A stretch of DNA of 64,000 nt, taken from the NCBI GenBank assembly GCA_910589415.1, contig OU342630.1, positions 22,229,867 to 22,293,866 of the forward strand, in the 5' to 3' direction. The notes under the pieces were generated by a model, which ran no database searches, had not been told where the DNA came from, and saw only the letters and a list, made by a program, of their open reading frames with translations. This stretch comes from Malachius bipustulatus. Lineage: Eukaryota; Arthropoda; Insecta; Coleoptera; Melyridae. Shown one piece after another: positions 33,655 to 45,512 of this stretch (the stretch's first letter is position 1; every line of letters begins with the position of its first letter). A program made the position numbers and the translations under genes.

Positions 33655-35906
33655 TATCCCATTTCAGACGTTTTTGAGTTCAAGTTGGCTGTGATATTTT
33701 TTCTTCAAGTTGGATACCCTGGACAGTCAATTTGAGCTAAAAAAGTTCAAATGACTTCCCACTGTACTCATATACCATTAGGATTAATTTCTTACCTAAT
33801 AAAAATATGTTTGACGTATGAAAACAGTAATTCAATAATATACGTTTATTGTTATTTTTTAGTAAAAAATATTTAATTATTAGACGTTCAGTAACTTCAT
33901 TCAAAAAGTTCTGTCAGATTTTCAGCATCATATTTCAATCCTTTTAAAATTGAAAAGAACTTAAATCTCCTTTGAATACTACATTATTATATTATAATGC
34001 CAAAAGTAATTGAAAAAAAAACTTGTGTGGCACAGTGTCTACCGAAAACCAACACAAAGAGATCGTTATTTACACAAGAACTCCAATCAACACCCAGCCC
34101 AAAAATGAGCTCTGTAATACAAACCCCGGTGAATCGTGCTTCCCGATTGTGAGACTCGGTCCTACCTCGAAGAAGATGAGCTCTACACCATGCATGAATG
34201 CTTTGCTTCAGGATGACCACGCCGTGTGCTACGAAAAGACGAAAATTTTGTCTACTACGTCACACTATTGCATCTATGCATATACTGTTTTATAACAAAT
34301 TGAAATCCAGAAAATATAAAGGTGGAGTAACCAATAACCATACCTAAATTAAACCGATTGGATTCAGAAAATTTATACTTCTACCCAAATATAATTTTTA
34401 TTCATATATTTTAGGCAGCCTCACGCCTCAGTATCAAACGACAATAACGAGATAAGAATTTGTCATAACTCATCCTCAACCGAGTTAGCAAGACTTTCCT
34501 CAACTAGCAAAAAAATCCTCCAACTCCCTACAATAAATTGAAAATGAAGAAAAACTTATTGGCAACCTACAAAGATTATGAGGTTCATTCCATCTACTTT
34601 CTTCAAAATTTGAATTAAATTAGTTGATAAAGGAATAAAGACTACCCCTACTTATTCTTCAAATGTTCTCGTGAAAATTAGGCATTTCAAGAGTCGGCGA
34701 CATGACATATGATATATGTTCCTGAATTTCACCACATGACGCGAGAGAGAGAAGTCCAGCACTTTAAGTTATTTAAGACAATAGAGAACAAATCAAAGAT
34801 CATAAATGTAAATGTGATTGAGTTTTTTATTATATTATTATTAAATAACTTTTATTTTGAGCGCCGCGGTTTAGGTCACTGACTATAATTATTGAGCCGT
34901 TGAAGCTGCCACCGTCTGGGTTCAAATCCCAGCTCGGCATGGTTATTTCTCGGTAATTTTAACTATGTATTTATAAATTTAAAATTTGTGTCTGGCCAAA
35001 TTAGCTAGTTCTGAGAGCCAAATTACTAGATTGGAATGACTAGGTCTTATCTACACGGTTAAGACCAATGCTCCCTCTTAAAAAAAAACTTTGATATTGG
35101 AAAATTGAAGTCAGTTGAAAAAATTTGTTGAAATAGCCTTTTATAAATTTCCAGGGCATAATCTTTATCTTCGAATCTAAACCGACTCAATAAAATTTGA
35201 GAGTAAAATCAAGAAGTATCGCGAGCAAAAAAATCCGAAATAATATTATGTAGATTTTTATAAATAATGTTGTAACCGCTAGCCTTTAAACTACTTCTCT
35301 GGATAACATTTCTTAATTTTCTAGTTGAATATTTCTTGTTCAATAACACTATAAAAGCATTGTAGAAGTGTAGAACTGTAGAAGTGTAGAAATATAGCTT
35401 ACCTTATAATATATGAATCTTATTTTAACCGTTAAACAAGAAATTTTAATGACAATGAACATAACTTGTATTTTTATCTTTTATTACTAAACTTAAAACA
35501 AACAATAAATTATGATAATTTTTATATTTCGTATTTTTTTGGATAAAAATTAAAGTTTTGAAATACAGAAAACATATTTAAAGGAATCGTTAATAATTTC
35601 ACATATAGTTGAAAAAAATCGATCAAGAAATAAATCCTCCTTGTCTGATTTTACACAAAAATAAATATTTCCCCGAATATTAGTATAAGTACCTACTTTA
35701 GATAATATATTCCTGTTTTGGCAACTCCTGTAGGCAATTCCTGTAGGTGAAATTTAAAACAAAGTCAAATTTGATTAGAAACATCCATAACCTTGAAAAA
35801 TTTAGCTTGTCAAAGGTAGTTCAAAACTCAGCTTTTGGAAAGGTACCAACATAATTCGAATTTTCCATAGCCAACTCTGAATTCAAAAAACGTCTGAAAT
35901 GGGATA
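33655..35906. mobile_element. 2.25-kb non-autonomous TA transposon, copy TE2
   Basis: Same TATCCCATTTCAGACG termini as TE1 but inverted, with TA at 33653-33654 and 35907-35908. Sequence identity to TE1 is very high by eye across the full length, including the SINE. Open frames around 33987-34295 exist on both strands in a more GC-rich segment, but no transposase motif is present. That segment may be captured host sequence. Confidence 0.87.
34859..35089 (+). mobile_element. tRNA-derived SINE inside TE2
   Basis: Starts GAGCGCCGCGGTTTAGG, with B-box GGGTTCAAATCCCAG near 34918, tail TTAAGACCAATGCTCCCTCT and an A run. Its offset from the TE2 end (about 1.2 kb) equals that in TE1. Confidence 0.75.
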
Positions 35907-37375
35907 TACCAGCAAACAAAATCAAAGTATAAAATATAATTTATAGCAATTGTAACCCATATTAGAATTTGTAAAAAAAATTTAAAAAGTCCATCGTTTT
36001 TGGGACACAGAGACCGACTCGAATGAGCTGGGACACCTGTATATTTTAGGATCTATGTGTATTTATTTTGCTCCCTTAATAATGAATAAAATTACGAATT
36101 ATCAACACGCGCGTTATTAAAGGCAAGGGAAAAATTGCGGTACTTGCGGCTCGCGGTAAGTATCTATTTTTTATTGATCCTTAAATAGGGAGATGCCCTT
36201 GCCCTTGACGGTAGACGAGCGGCACCGGGAAAGTTTCTCGCGCGCACAGTCCTTGAAATTCAAGGTCTGGGAGTTACAGGAAATATGCTCTAGCCTTTTC
36301 TTTCCCCAACACTCTGACAAGTTTTATCTTTATTTGAATCTGAACCTTATATTCAGCTTTTACCTTCACTGTAACAATAATACATTGACCTAGTTCTGGG
36401 AATGTCAGGTCAGGGATGGTCACGCGGTCCCAAGTTAAAGTCTTACCTTTAGAAAGACTTTAAATCTGACAATTAAATATGTCTTCTTGAATAAAATATT
36501 CCCCTGAAATTTAATTTTGGAAAGTAAGTAAACATATATTTTTCTACAAAAATATTTAGGTAAATTGATTAATAAACAGAGTTTTCAATACATGCAGCTG
36601 CAGCACATGAATTAAAACAAAAAGTAATTACAATAAAGGTGAGTGTTATTTTTTTTAAACAATTTAATCTTTCCAAATTACTGTTGTAATATATGAATTT
36701 ACATTATGTTGTCATATTATACTTTAAATTAAAAAGAAAAAAAAAACAGTTTTAGTTATAAATCAAGAAATGAGTTTTGTCAATGTTTAGTACCTACAGG
36801 GATATAAACTAATAAATAAATTAAATAAAACTATAATTAATACTCTATAAATTCTTTGTTGTGATATTTTCGAGTAATAAGGTATGACATTAAACTTGTG
36901 TTTTTTTGTGCAAAGACCGTCATATATTTATGAAAGAAAATTACTTAATTTAATGTCAGAGCCAATAACTATGACTTACATAAGAAAAAACACAAAAAGT
37001 TTATGTCATTAGTAGTTACTCTAAAATAACACGACAAATAAAAAAATTATAACGCCGTTTTATTATTGGTTCTAAAATCGTCTAAAACGTTTTCCTTTAA
37101 TCCAAGAGTGTTCTCTCACTATAAAGAAATTCGCGAATATCTAAGAACTCATATGGAGATTTCCAAAAAAATAAAGATTGCATTGTACTTTATTTAGCTC
37201 ATAAAACTGCACAACTTCCCCATTTAACCATTCCTTTAAGTTTACCAGATCCCTGTACTAAAGATTGAAAAAAAAACTCGCCCTACATAAAACAGGACTT
37301 TTTTAAACAGCCGTCAAATGAAACATGTAATGTTGACATTTTTTCATCAATGTGCGAATGAAAAAGGCACATTAT
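35907..37375. other. No gene; short palindrome remnant
   Basis: At 35985-36045 a single decayed end remains (TCCATCGTTTTTGGGACACA ... GAGCTGGGACACCTGTA). The remainder to 37375 is AT-rich. A 66-codon frame at 36193-36393 has no recognised domain. Confidence 0.45.
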
Positions 37376-37640
37376 ATCCAGGGTGTCCCAGCTGATTCGA
37401 GTTGGTCTTTGTGGGCCAAAAGATGGATTTTTCAAAATTTTGTCAATTCAAGTAGGCACAGGGTCAGACATATAATTTAAATAATTTATTTTGAACTATT
37501 ATACAGAGTGTCCCATATTATAAGAGTGGCATATCAATGTTACTTGTGTTTTTATTTATAATGGAATGCTCTTATTGTGTTATTACATTTAAGGATGTGT
37601 AAAAGACCATAAAAAATCATAAAATATAATATAAAATATA

Positions 37641-38417
37641 TACAGGGTAGGGCGTGTTGAACGCCTCGGTCTGGGTAGCCTAAATCGTGAATGATTAAAA
37701 AACAATTTAAATTGGGTCTTATACAGAGGGTCGTAGTGACTACAACTTAAAATTATTTTGGATACAGCATATGTCTCATATGAGAGTGACATATCAAAGT
37801 TATGTTTTTTTTAAATGAAATGCTCCTATGTTATTGCATTTTTAGATTGTCTGAGAAGAAAAAATAGGATTGGCTTTTACAGTTGCATGGTGTTTAAATT
37901 CAGAAGTTTGTGAGTTATAAACAAGTGAAAATTGTCATTTTTGAAGTTCAAGGTCCTCTGCGTACCACGAAAACGGCTTAAGATGGAGAAAAACGGCTTA
38001 CATGTCCCTATTTTAACTTTTCATGTACTATCCTATAATGTAGATAAATTATTTATACAGGGTGATAAAAACTTTACATGTAAGCCGTTTTTCTCTATCT
38101 TGAGCCGTTTTCGATGTACAGGGCCTTTAACTTGGGAAATGACGATTTTCACTTGTTGATAACTCACAAACTTCTGAATTTAAACTGCAACTGTAAAAGC
38201 CAATATTATTTTCTCTTTTCAGACAATTTAAAAATGCAATTGGAGCATTCCATTTAAAAAAACATAACTTTGATATGTCACTCTCATATGGGACATGCTG
38301 TATTGTCCAAAATAATTTTAAGTGTAGGCACTACGAGACCCTGTATAAGACCGAATTTAATGTTTTTTTTTAAATCGTGCACGATTTAGGCTACACATCA
38401 ACGCGCCCCACCCTGTA
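37641..38417. repeat. Nested palindrome P8b
   Basis: TACAGGGTAGGGCGTGTTGA at the left and GCGCCCCACCCTGTA at the right. Arms carry the shared modules GTTATAAACAAGTGAAAAT and CGGCTTACATGTCCC. TA-rich flanks. Confidence 0.82.
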
Positions 38418-38428
38418 TAAATATTTTA

Positions 38429-39180
38429 TACAGGGTGTTATGTAATTGAATGTCAATATTTAAAGGGGTGATTTTTGGGTCCATTTTAATCCTAAAAGTC
38501 TTAACTTTTGAGATACAGAGTGGTAAAGTTTCATAAATATAAATCAATTTTTCGTAATATCTGTAATACCGCTCTGGATATTTTAATGAAATTTCGTATA
38601 CAGGTATTACGCATCAAGGGGCATTTTTCATGTACCACGTTTCATTTTATTTTCATTAGTGACGATGGTGCACGATCGTGCAGAATATTACCGGCATATT
38701 TGAGCAGACATTGAGTACGCCACTGATTTCTGTTCAAATAGAAATCATTTTTGGAATCCCCATTCATTTCCAAGCAAATTTGATTACTTATTTTTTTTCA
38801 ATCCGAAGCACGGTTTTCACTTAAAAAAATAAAATCTGTTTCTCTACATGGTCACAAGATTGTCGTTAAATAACAATAAAAAAATATAAATATATGCAGG
38901 TAAAATTCTGCAAGATGTGACTAGTGGAGATAAAACGAAATGTGGTACATGAAAAAATGCCTCTTGATGAGTAATACATACCTGTCTATTAAATTTCATT
39001 AAAATATCCAGAGCGGTATTACAGATATTATGAAAAAATTATTTATTTTTAAAAATTTTACCACCCTGTATCTCAAAAGTTAAGACTTTTAGGACATACG
39101 TTCTTATGAAGTTTTCTTCTTAAAATGGACCCAAAAATCACCCCCTTAAATATTGACATTCAATTACAAAACACCCTGTA
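38429..39180. repeat. Nested palindrome P8c
   Basis: TACAGGGTGTTATGTAATTG at the left, CAATTACAAAACACCCTGTA at the right. Arms of about 330 bp include GTCTTAACTTTTGAGATACA and AATATCCAGAGCGGTATTAC (minus orientation on the left). Its internal sequence is unrelated to the ACATGTCCCTAT module. Confidence 0.85.
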
Positions 39181-39212
39181 TAAAAATATAAAATATTTAT
39201 ATATAAATTATA

Positions 39213-39673
39213 TACAGGTGTGTCTGCTTATAAGTTGGAACCATTATGGAAAACTTTTTTATTGTTGGTTTTATGAAAAAATGTATTCTTAATAAAAAGT
39301 TGTGCATGGTCCAAAACCTAAAATGCAACTAAAATGCATCAGATATCGATTTTTTTAAAGCCGTATACGGGGTTTGTTAAAAAATATCAATTTAACGCAA
39401 GAGTAAATTACCTGTATTTTTGACAATATTAAAAATTGTTATTCAAAAAAATTGATCAGAATTGCATATTTGAATGTCATTTTCAGTGCTGATTAACTTT
39501 TTTAAATAACAATTTTTGATATTGCCAAAAATAAAGGTACTTTACTCTTGATGTGATGGTTGCATTTTAGGTTTTGGACCATGCACAACTTTTTATCAAT
39601 AATACATCTTTTCATAAAACCAACAATAAAAAAGTTTTCCATATTGTTCCAACTTAAGCAGACACACACTGTA
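39213..39673. repeat. Nested palindrome P8d
   Basis: TACAGGTGTGTCTGCTTATA and its reverse complement ending CACACTGTA. Arms of about 200 bp share ACCAACAATAAAAAAGTTTT and the GGTTTTGGACCATGCACAAC block. Confidence 0.83.
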
Positions 39674-40183
39674 TATAAATAATATAAAATATAAAAATCA
39701 GAAAAATCCGAGATTTCTCAACGCGTCGCTAAATTAAAAAACAAGGTAGGTATTTTTTGACAAAATATGTTTCTATTACATGAAATAGGACATAAAATAG
39801 TCAAAATACGGACATGTAAGACGTTTTCATATATTTTGAGCCGTTTTCGTTCTACAGTAGTGCCTTAACTTCGAAAATTGTAATTTTCACTTGTTTATAA
39901 CTTAGGTACAAACTTCTCAATTTAAACTGCAACTGTAAAAACCAGTTTCATTTTTTCTTCTCAGACAATCTAAAAATGCAACAACAAGTTTTATTTACTC
40001 CATAAAAAAAAACATAACTTTGATATGCCACTCTCATATGGAACACTCTGTATACTCCAAAATATTTTAAATTATGGCCATTGTGATCCTGCATGTACTT
40101 GAATTTGCTGCAGAAAAATTATGAAAAAATATATCGCTCGGCTCTCACAGTACGACGACTCGAATGAGCTGGGATAACCTGTA

Positions 40184-40515
40184 TGTCTACTCAGCAGCAT
40201 GCGTGAAGTATTTCGCGACCTAGAGCGACAGCTATTTCGTGCCCACTGCATAGAAATCTTGTATTTGTTTCCCTGACAACAATCAACTTGGAACTAAACA
40301 AAAAAATTCCTTACCTCATTTTTGTGATTTTTATTTTTTCCATTATTTTTATAAAGCTGTCTAAAAAATGTTGTATGCATTTCGAGCGCGAAATTAAGGT
40401 GCTTTCGAATGAGTTTTTGTCTTCGCTCTCGCTTCGACAAAAAAGTAAGCGCCAAAGTTCAATTTCGAGCACTAAATAACTAATTTATTAATTACACCTA
40501 CACGTTGATTAATTT
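40184..40515. other. No supported gene
   Basis: A 63-codon open frame at 40288-40479 has a hydrophobic stretch (YLIFVIFIFSIIFI) but starts at TTG and shows no homology I recognise. Confidence 0.4.
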
Positions 40516-41687
40516 CTAGATAGTCTACCAAGGTCACATGAAATTTCAGCATCGATGTCAGATCTCGAATTTTGTAGGTGCAATGAGGATGAGGAATCAC
40601 AGAATATTAGACAAAATTTATTACATTAACAATTTTTGTTTATTTGAAAATAAGAAGTAAGTTTTCTTTTGATGATAGCATTTTATAGCTGGTGTTAATT
40701 CATAATAGGCTAGAAAATAATAAGTAAGTATATCTATTTGTGAAGAAGGAACGCATTTTATTGGATAGTACTCAAAATACAAATTAAATTAATGCAAAAC
40801 TTGACAGTTGATAATTTAAAAATTATTCATAATCATAACAAATCAATTCCATAAATTATTTCTTATTTCTTTACTTTAATATTCCTACGCAGTTTGTACC
40901 TAAACCCTTTTTTTAGTAGCTATAGGTATTTAGGTAATAGGTACAATATATGTAATGAAATGCTTATCATAATAATAAGTATTACCACTTTTACCTTATA
41001 ATATTTCGAGTAATATTTGATTTTGAAAATTAGAATAGGTTTTCATACAACAGCATCATTGTTAGATAAAAGGATTAAATTCAGACTGCAGACATAAGGT
41101 AAAACTTCAGAATGTTGAGGTATAGGTATATTTCGCTCTTTCACTTCTCATTATTCTTCTTGTAAAGACTTATGCAAAGGAAGTTAATCATTTCCATATT
41201 CTTCAATTAACGATTGCCGGTAAGTCAACATGTCGCGTATCTGAGTAGGTAAAATCTTATAATAATGTAGAACTTACAACTGCAGAAGGACTAATAAGAC
41301 GATCCGGATGTTGAATCAAATATTTGCCATCATCTTTTTGGCTTCTTTACTTAGATAGGTACCTACTTTGGCATTTTGCTTGATCTAATAAGATAATCTC
41401 TATTACTTTCGTTAATTTTTATTTTATTTTATAAAATTAGAAATTAAGTCTCAAAACTGACAGATGTAAACAGAAAAAAATCTGTTACTTTTAATAAAGA
41501 ACTTGACAACAAAGCCAGGGCAATGTTGTGATCGATTATTAAATTTATTGTTTTTGCGTCTTCCTAATGTCAAACATTTTCATTTGATCCCTTTAATAAC
41601 CTTCAAATTCTAACTGTCATTTTTAGTGTCATAATGTTTGATGTTACAACGTAGCATAAACAAATATGACCTTGGCAGACTATCTAG
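40516..41687. mobile_element. Candidate inverted-repeat element (1.17 kb)
   Basis: CTAGATAGTCTACCAAGGTC at the left and GACCTTGGCAGACTATCTAG at the right form a 20-bp inverted repeat with one mismatch. The interior is AT-rich and non-coding. A target duplication is not certain. Confidence 0.5.
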
Positions 41688-42272
41688 TAATAAATCGAGG
41701 TGTATTATAATAATCATTATTACAACAGTTCAATGTCAAAAGGTTCAAAAGGTTGTCAAAGGGATATCACTGCTATTTCAAATTATTTCATAACTTCTTG
41801 CTTTTTTTTAGTTAAATAATTTTACTTACAAGAGAAAATTTGCCAGAGGAAGAAGTCTGAAGCACCCCCATATAATGAACGGATATAATGAACCAACTTG
41901 GTTCATTGATGGTGTGAAAAATAGGTAAATACCAGAAATTACAACTTGACTTCTACATTATTTTTTATTATTTTAAAAGTCCCATTTTAATCCACTTTTA
42001 ATAAGCTTTCACAATCTCTTAAAATTTTTGTTCTTTTCATAAAAAAAAAACTGTTTAAACACTTCACATGAATAATATTTAAATTACTATTATAGTCCAG
42101 TACAGCCCCCTTTTGGCTAGAAATTCTATAGAATAACACTTCTTAAAATTATAAAAATTTTAATTTAGGTATAGTCCATATACCCTCTACTTCAAAGTCT
42201 CCCCAATGCCGTTGGTTGCTTTTACCGAGGGGGTGAAAAATTGGTTGTTAAAAATTACTGTAGAAATCAATA
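41688..42272. other. No gene; left arm of a larger diverged inverted pair
   Basis: 42088-42235 resembles the reverse complement of 45345-45512 (shared CCAACGCCGTTGGTTGCTT-type core). This hints at an older element enclosing P9 and P10. Confidence 0.45.
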
Positions 42273-43014
42273 TACAGTGCTTCCCAAAAGTAACGGATAA
42301 ATTCGATAAAACGGAGAGGGCTGTTTTTTTGAAAAAATAAAAAAACAAGTCGATTTTGTTTTTGAGTTGTTCAACTTTTGACATAATATTTGGGTATACA
42401 GGGTGATGCGCGAAAAAGTGGTGACGTCATCGGCATTTTTTTAAATGGCAACCCTTATTTTTTATTCCATTTTTTGATACTTCATTTAATTGCCAATATG
42501 GTAATGTAATCAATTTGTAACCTTAAATAAGGAAATTTCTGAGAAACAGCTTGTGTCGAAATTGTGCACTTTTTACTGATGTGAAAATCGGAACATTAAC
42601 GATCAAAATAAAAAAATATCAAATAAAAATTACTGTTTCCATGGTAATTTTATAAGATCTGTCTATTAAATTAGGTCTATCAAGTTGAATCTGTTAAATT
42701 AAATTAAATTAAATCTATTAGATCTGTCGAAATTAAGTTATTTTCTCCGAAATTTCTTTTATAAACGTTACAAAATGATTACATTACCGTATTGGCAATT
42801 GGATGAAGTATCAAAAAATTTAATAAAAAATAAGGGTTGCCATTTAAAAAAATGCCGATGACGTCACCACTTTTTCGTGCATCACCCTGTATACCCAAAT
42901 ATTATGTCAAAAGTTGAACAACTCAAAAACAAAATCGACCTGTTTTTTTATTTTTTCAAAAAAACAGCCCTCTCCGTTTTATCGAATTTATCCGTTACTT
43001 TTGGGAAGCACTGT
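42273..43014. repeat. Palindrome P9
   Basis: TACAGTGCTTCCCAAAAGTA and the reverse complement ending AGCACTGTA. The arms hold AAACGGAGAGGGCTGTTTTT. A second palindrome is inserted centrally. Confidence 0.86.
42397..42891. repeat. Palindrome P9b nested in P9
   Basis: TACAGGGTGATGCGCGAAAA and reverse complement ending CATCACCCTGTA, flanked by mirror sequence of P9 (ATTTGGGTA on each side). Arms include GTGGTGACGTCATCGGCATT. Centre near 42640. Confidence 0.86.
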
Positions 43015-44071
43015 ATTATTATCTACTGATTTTAAGTAATTTTTCTTCTAAAAACTTTTTTCCTACAGCAATACTTTTTGAGTTATTTGGGATTGAAATT
43101 TTTATTTTTTACCACGTTTTGAATGGTTTTCACGAATATCCCAAAAAGTTTGAGCTTTATCGCCAAGACCATAATAAACAAAGTTGTAGTTAATAAAAAA
43201 CAAAGAGAATGGTTTTGTTTATGGTTGCTCCAAACCTATTATTAACTGAGTAGTTAATGGCTTATTAAAAGCCAACTTTTGCTTTTGGAGTAAAAATCGA
43301 AACTTTCAATCTGAAATTATAAGAAAATTATGGATTTTTTTATAAAACTGATAAAAAGTTTTTGATAGTAAATAAAAAGAACTTCATTTTTGTTTTTTAT
43401 GAAAGGTCCTAGCATAAAAACTGACCGAGTTATGACGGAAATAAGATAGATGCAGAGTTTTTTCGTAGAAAAACGGTCAAAACAACCCCTTCAAAACCAC
43501 CCCAATTGAAAATATTTGTTTGCCCTTCTACAATTCACTTCCTTAATATACCATTAGTAAATTCTGTGAGTTTGAACGATGAACAAGCCTTAATTTTGAA
43601 AAGATAACAATTTGAAGTCACAAATTTTTGTTGAAATTTTTATAAAAAAGTTAGTTTTTTCAATATAAGTCAAAAATAAAGCAGATATGTAAAAATTACA
43701 AGATACCAAAAAGGTTGTTTCTTTTTTCACTTAAAATTTTCATTTCAGTTTTTTTTTTCGTAAATGTAAAATTGGAGAAGATATATGGCTCTCAAAAATT
43801 GTGGCTAGGTGTTGACTAGTACCATTTTCGAATCATTCAACCCTTGCCATTTTCCAGAATAAGGGTGGAAATAATATCAATCCTACATGAGTTTGTAAGT
43901 CTTGTATTTACCTTTAAAATGCTTTTTGGAAAATTTTTCTATAGCATCAAAATTGAGGAAGTAAAAAACCATTGAACTGGTTTTCGAAAATTTCTTATTT
44001 TGATGGTTGAATAGAACTGATTTATAGTTCTAACATATATAGTTCTAACTAAATAAGGATTTTTTTGTATA
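43015..44071. other. AT-rich spacer, nothing recognised
   Basis: About 1 kb of AT-rich DNA with no ORF of note and no inverted repeat that I could follow. Confidence 0.45.
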
Positions 44072-44932
44072 TACAGGGTGTTTCATTAAGGTAGGTAAGC
44101 GGCTATATCTCGGAAACTAATGGGCGTAGAATCTCAAAATAAAAAAATTAGACATACTTAAGTGATCACGAGAAATTCAATGAAAATATTTTCAAGATGG
44201 CCGCACTTCCGGAAATACCGGAAGTTGACACCTACTTCGTTATTTTAACGGAAACACCCCGTAAAACTTTATATTTTTTAAATGTCTGAAGAAATCTAAT
44301 ACAGGTGGTTTTCACCATTGGAATTTAGATTGAGCGGTTTATGAGTTATAAACAAGTGAAAATCGAAAATTTTCAACTTCAAAGCAGTTTAGAACTAGAA
44401 CGGCTCAAGATATCTAAAAACGGTTTACATGTCCCTATCTTAACTTTTCACATAGTATCCTACTATGTGGTTTAAATTTTAATACAGGGTGATGAAAAAT
44501 CGGATAATTTTCATCACCCTGTATTAAAATTTACTCCACATACTGGGATAAAACGTGAAAAGTTAGGATAGGGACATGTAAACCGTTTTTGGATATCTTG
44601 AGCCGTTCTAGTTCTAGACTGCTTTGCAGTTGAAAATTTTCGATTTTCACTTGTTTATAACTCATAAACCGCTCAATCTAAATTCCAATGGTGAAAACCA
44701 CCTATATTCGATTTTTTCAGACATTTAAAAAATATAATAATATACAGGGTGTTCCTGTTAAAATAACGAAGTAGGTGTCAACTTCCGGTATTTCCGGAAG
44801 CGCGGCCATCTTGAAAATATTTTCATTGAATTTCTCTTGATCACTTATGTCTGGAAATTTTTTGTTTTGAGGTTCTAGGTCCATTAGTTTCCGAGATATA
44901 GCCGGTGGCCAGTCTTAAGCAGACACCCTGTA
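44072..44932. repeat. Palindrome P10 (close relative of P1)
   Basis: TACAGGGTGTTTCATTAAGG at the left, AGACACCCTGTA at the right, TA flanks. The interior is nearly identical to P1 from GAAATACCGGAAGTTGACAC to the AATCGGATAATTTTCATCACC centre. Only the outermost 60-80 bp differ. Confidence 0.87.
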
Positions 44933-45512
44933 TATACGTTTGTTTTGTTTAAATATATTTTTTTAAATAAATTTTGTACAATTTTTTTCAATATTTAAAA
45001 GTTTAAATAAAGAGCAATAAAAAAATGTAAATGCTTATTTTAACATTTACATCTAATGTTAATCTAATGTTAATCTAATGTTAATCTTGGTTCATGGTAA
45101 GGGTTGGCGGAGGTTCTAGCTCACGGAAAATATTAAATAAATAACATGAAGTTATCTTCACTGAAATTATTACAACAAAAATCTTGTTTATATTTTTATC
45201 GTAACAGGGGGTAGTTTTTACCCCTAAAAATATATGTATATAGTTACTGGCGTTTTTACACTTAATTACATCGAGTGACCTTTACTAAACACGTTCATAT
45301 ATAATTTTAATTAATTATAAGGTTTAATCTATTGTATTATATTTTTTCGCTAATAGGGGTAGTTTTCACCCTTAAAAATAATAAGCAACCAACGGCGTTG
45401 GGGGGACTTTTAAGTTTAGGTCGAGCATAATCTAAATCCAAATTTTCATGTAAATCGAAGAGTTCTGAAGTTTTTCCAGGTTTCGCCGTTTTTGACTGCT
45501 GTGTACTTGACT
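44933..45512. other. No gene; GGGGTAGTTTT repeats
   Basis: Two direct copies of GGGGTAGTTTT(T/C)ACCC near 45210 and 45355. The second is followed by the right arm of the diverged pair with 42088-42235. Confidence 0.4.

Larger units (their letters stand above)
37376..40183. repeat. Outer palindrome P8 containing three more palindromes
   Basis: Outer ends are CCAGGGTGTCCCAGCTGATT on the left and GAGCTGGGATAACCTGTA on the right. Inside, one after another, are three complete palindromes (37641-38417, 38429-39180, 39213-39673) and outer-arm sequence again at 39700-40183 (CATATGGAACACTCTGTATA). Confidence 0.78.

Noticed and set aside
33987..34220. 77-codon minus-strand ORF in TE2
   Set aside because: Contains no transposase motif, and the opposite strand is also open. 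Kept only as a remark on a possible captured segment.
34900..34945. tRNA gene with a clear B box
   Set aside because: A and B boxes are present, but the sequence continues into a SINE body and tail shared with other copies, and no full cloverleaf is visible. Treated as a SINE head.
40288..40479. 63-codon ORF with a membrane-like stretch
   Set aside because: Starts at TTG, has no recognisable family and no conservation evidence. AT-rich DNA readily yields hydrophobic frames.
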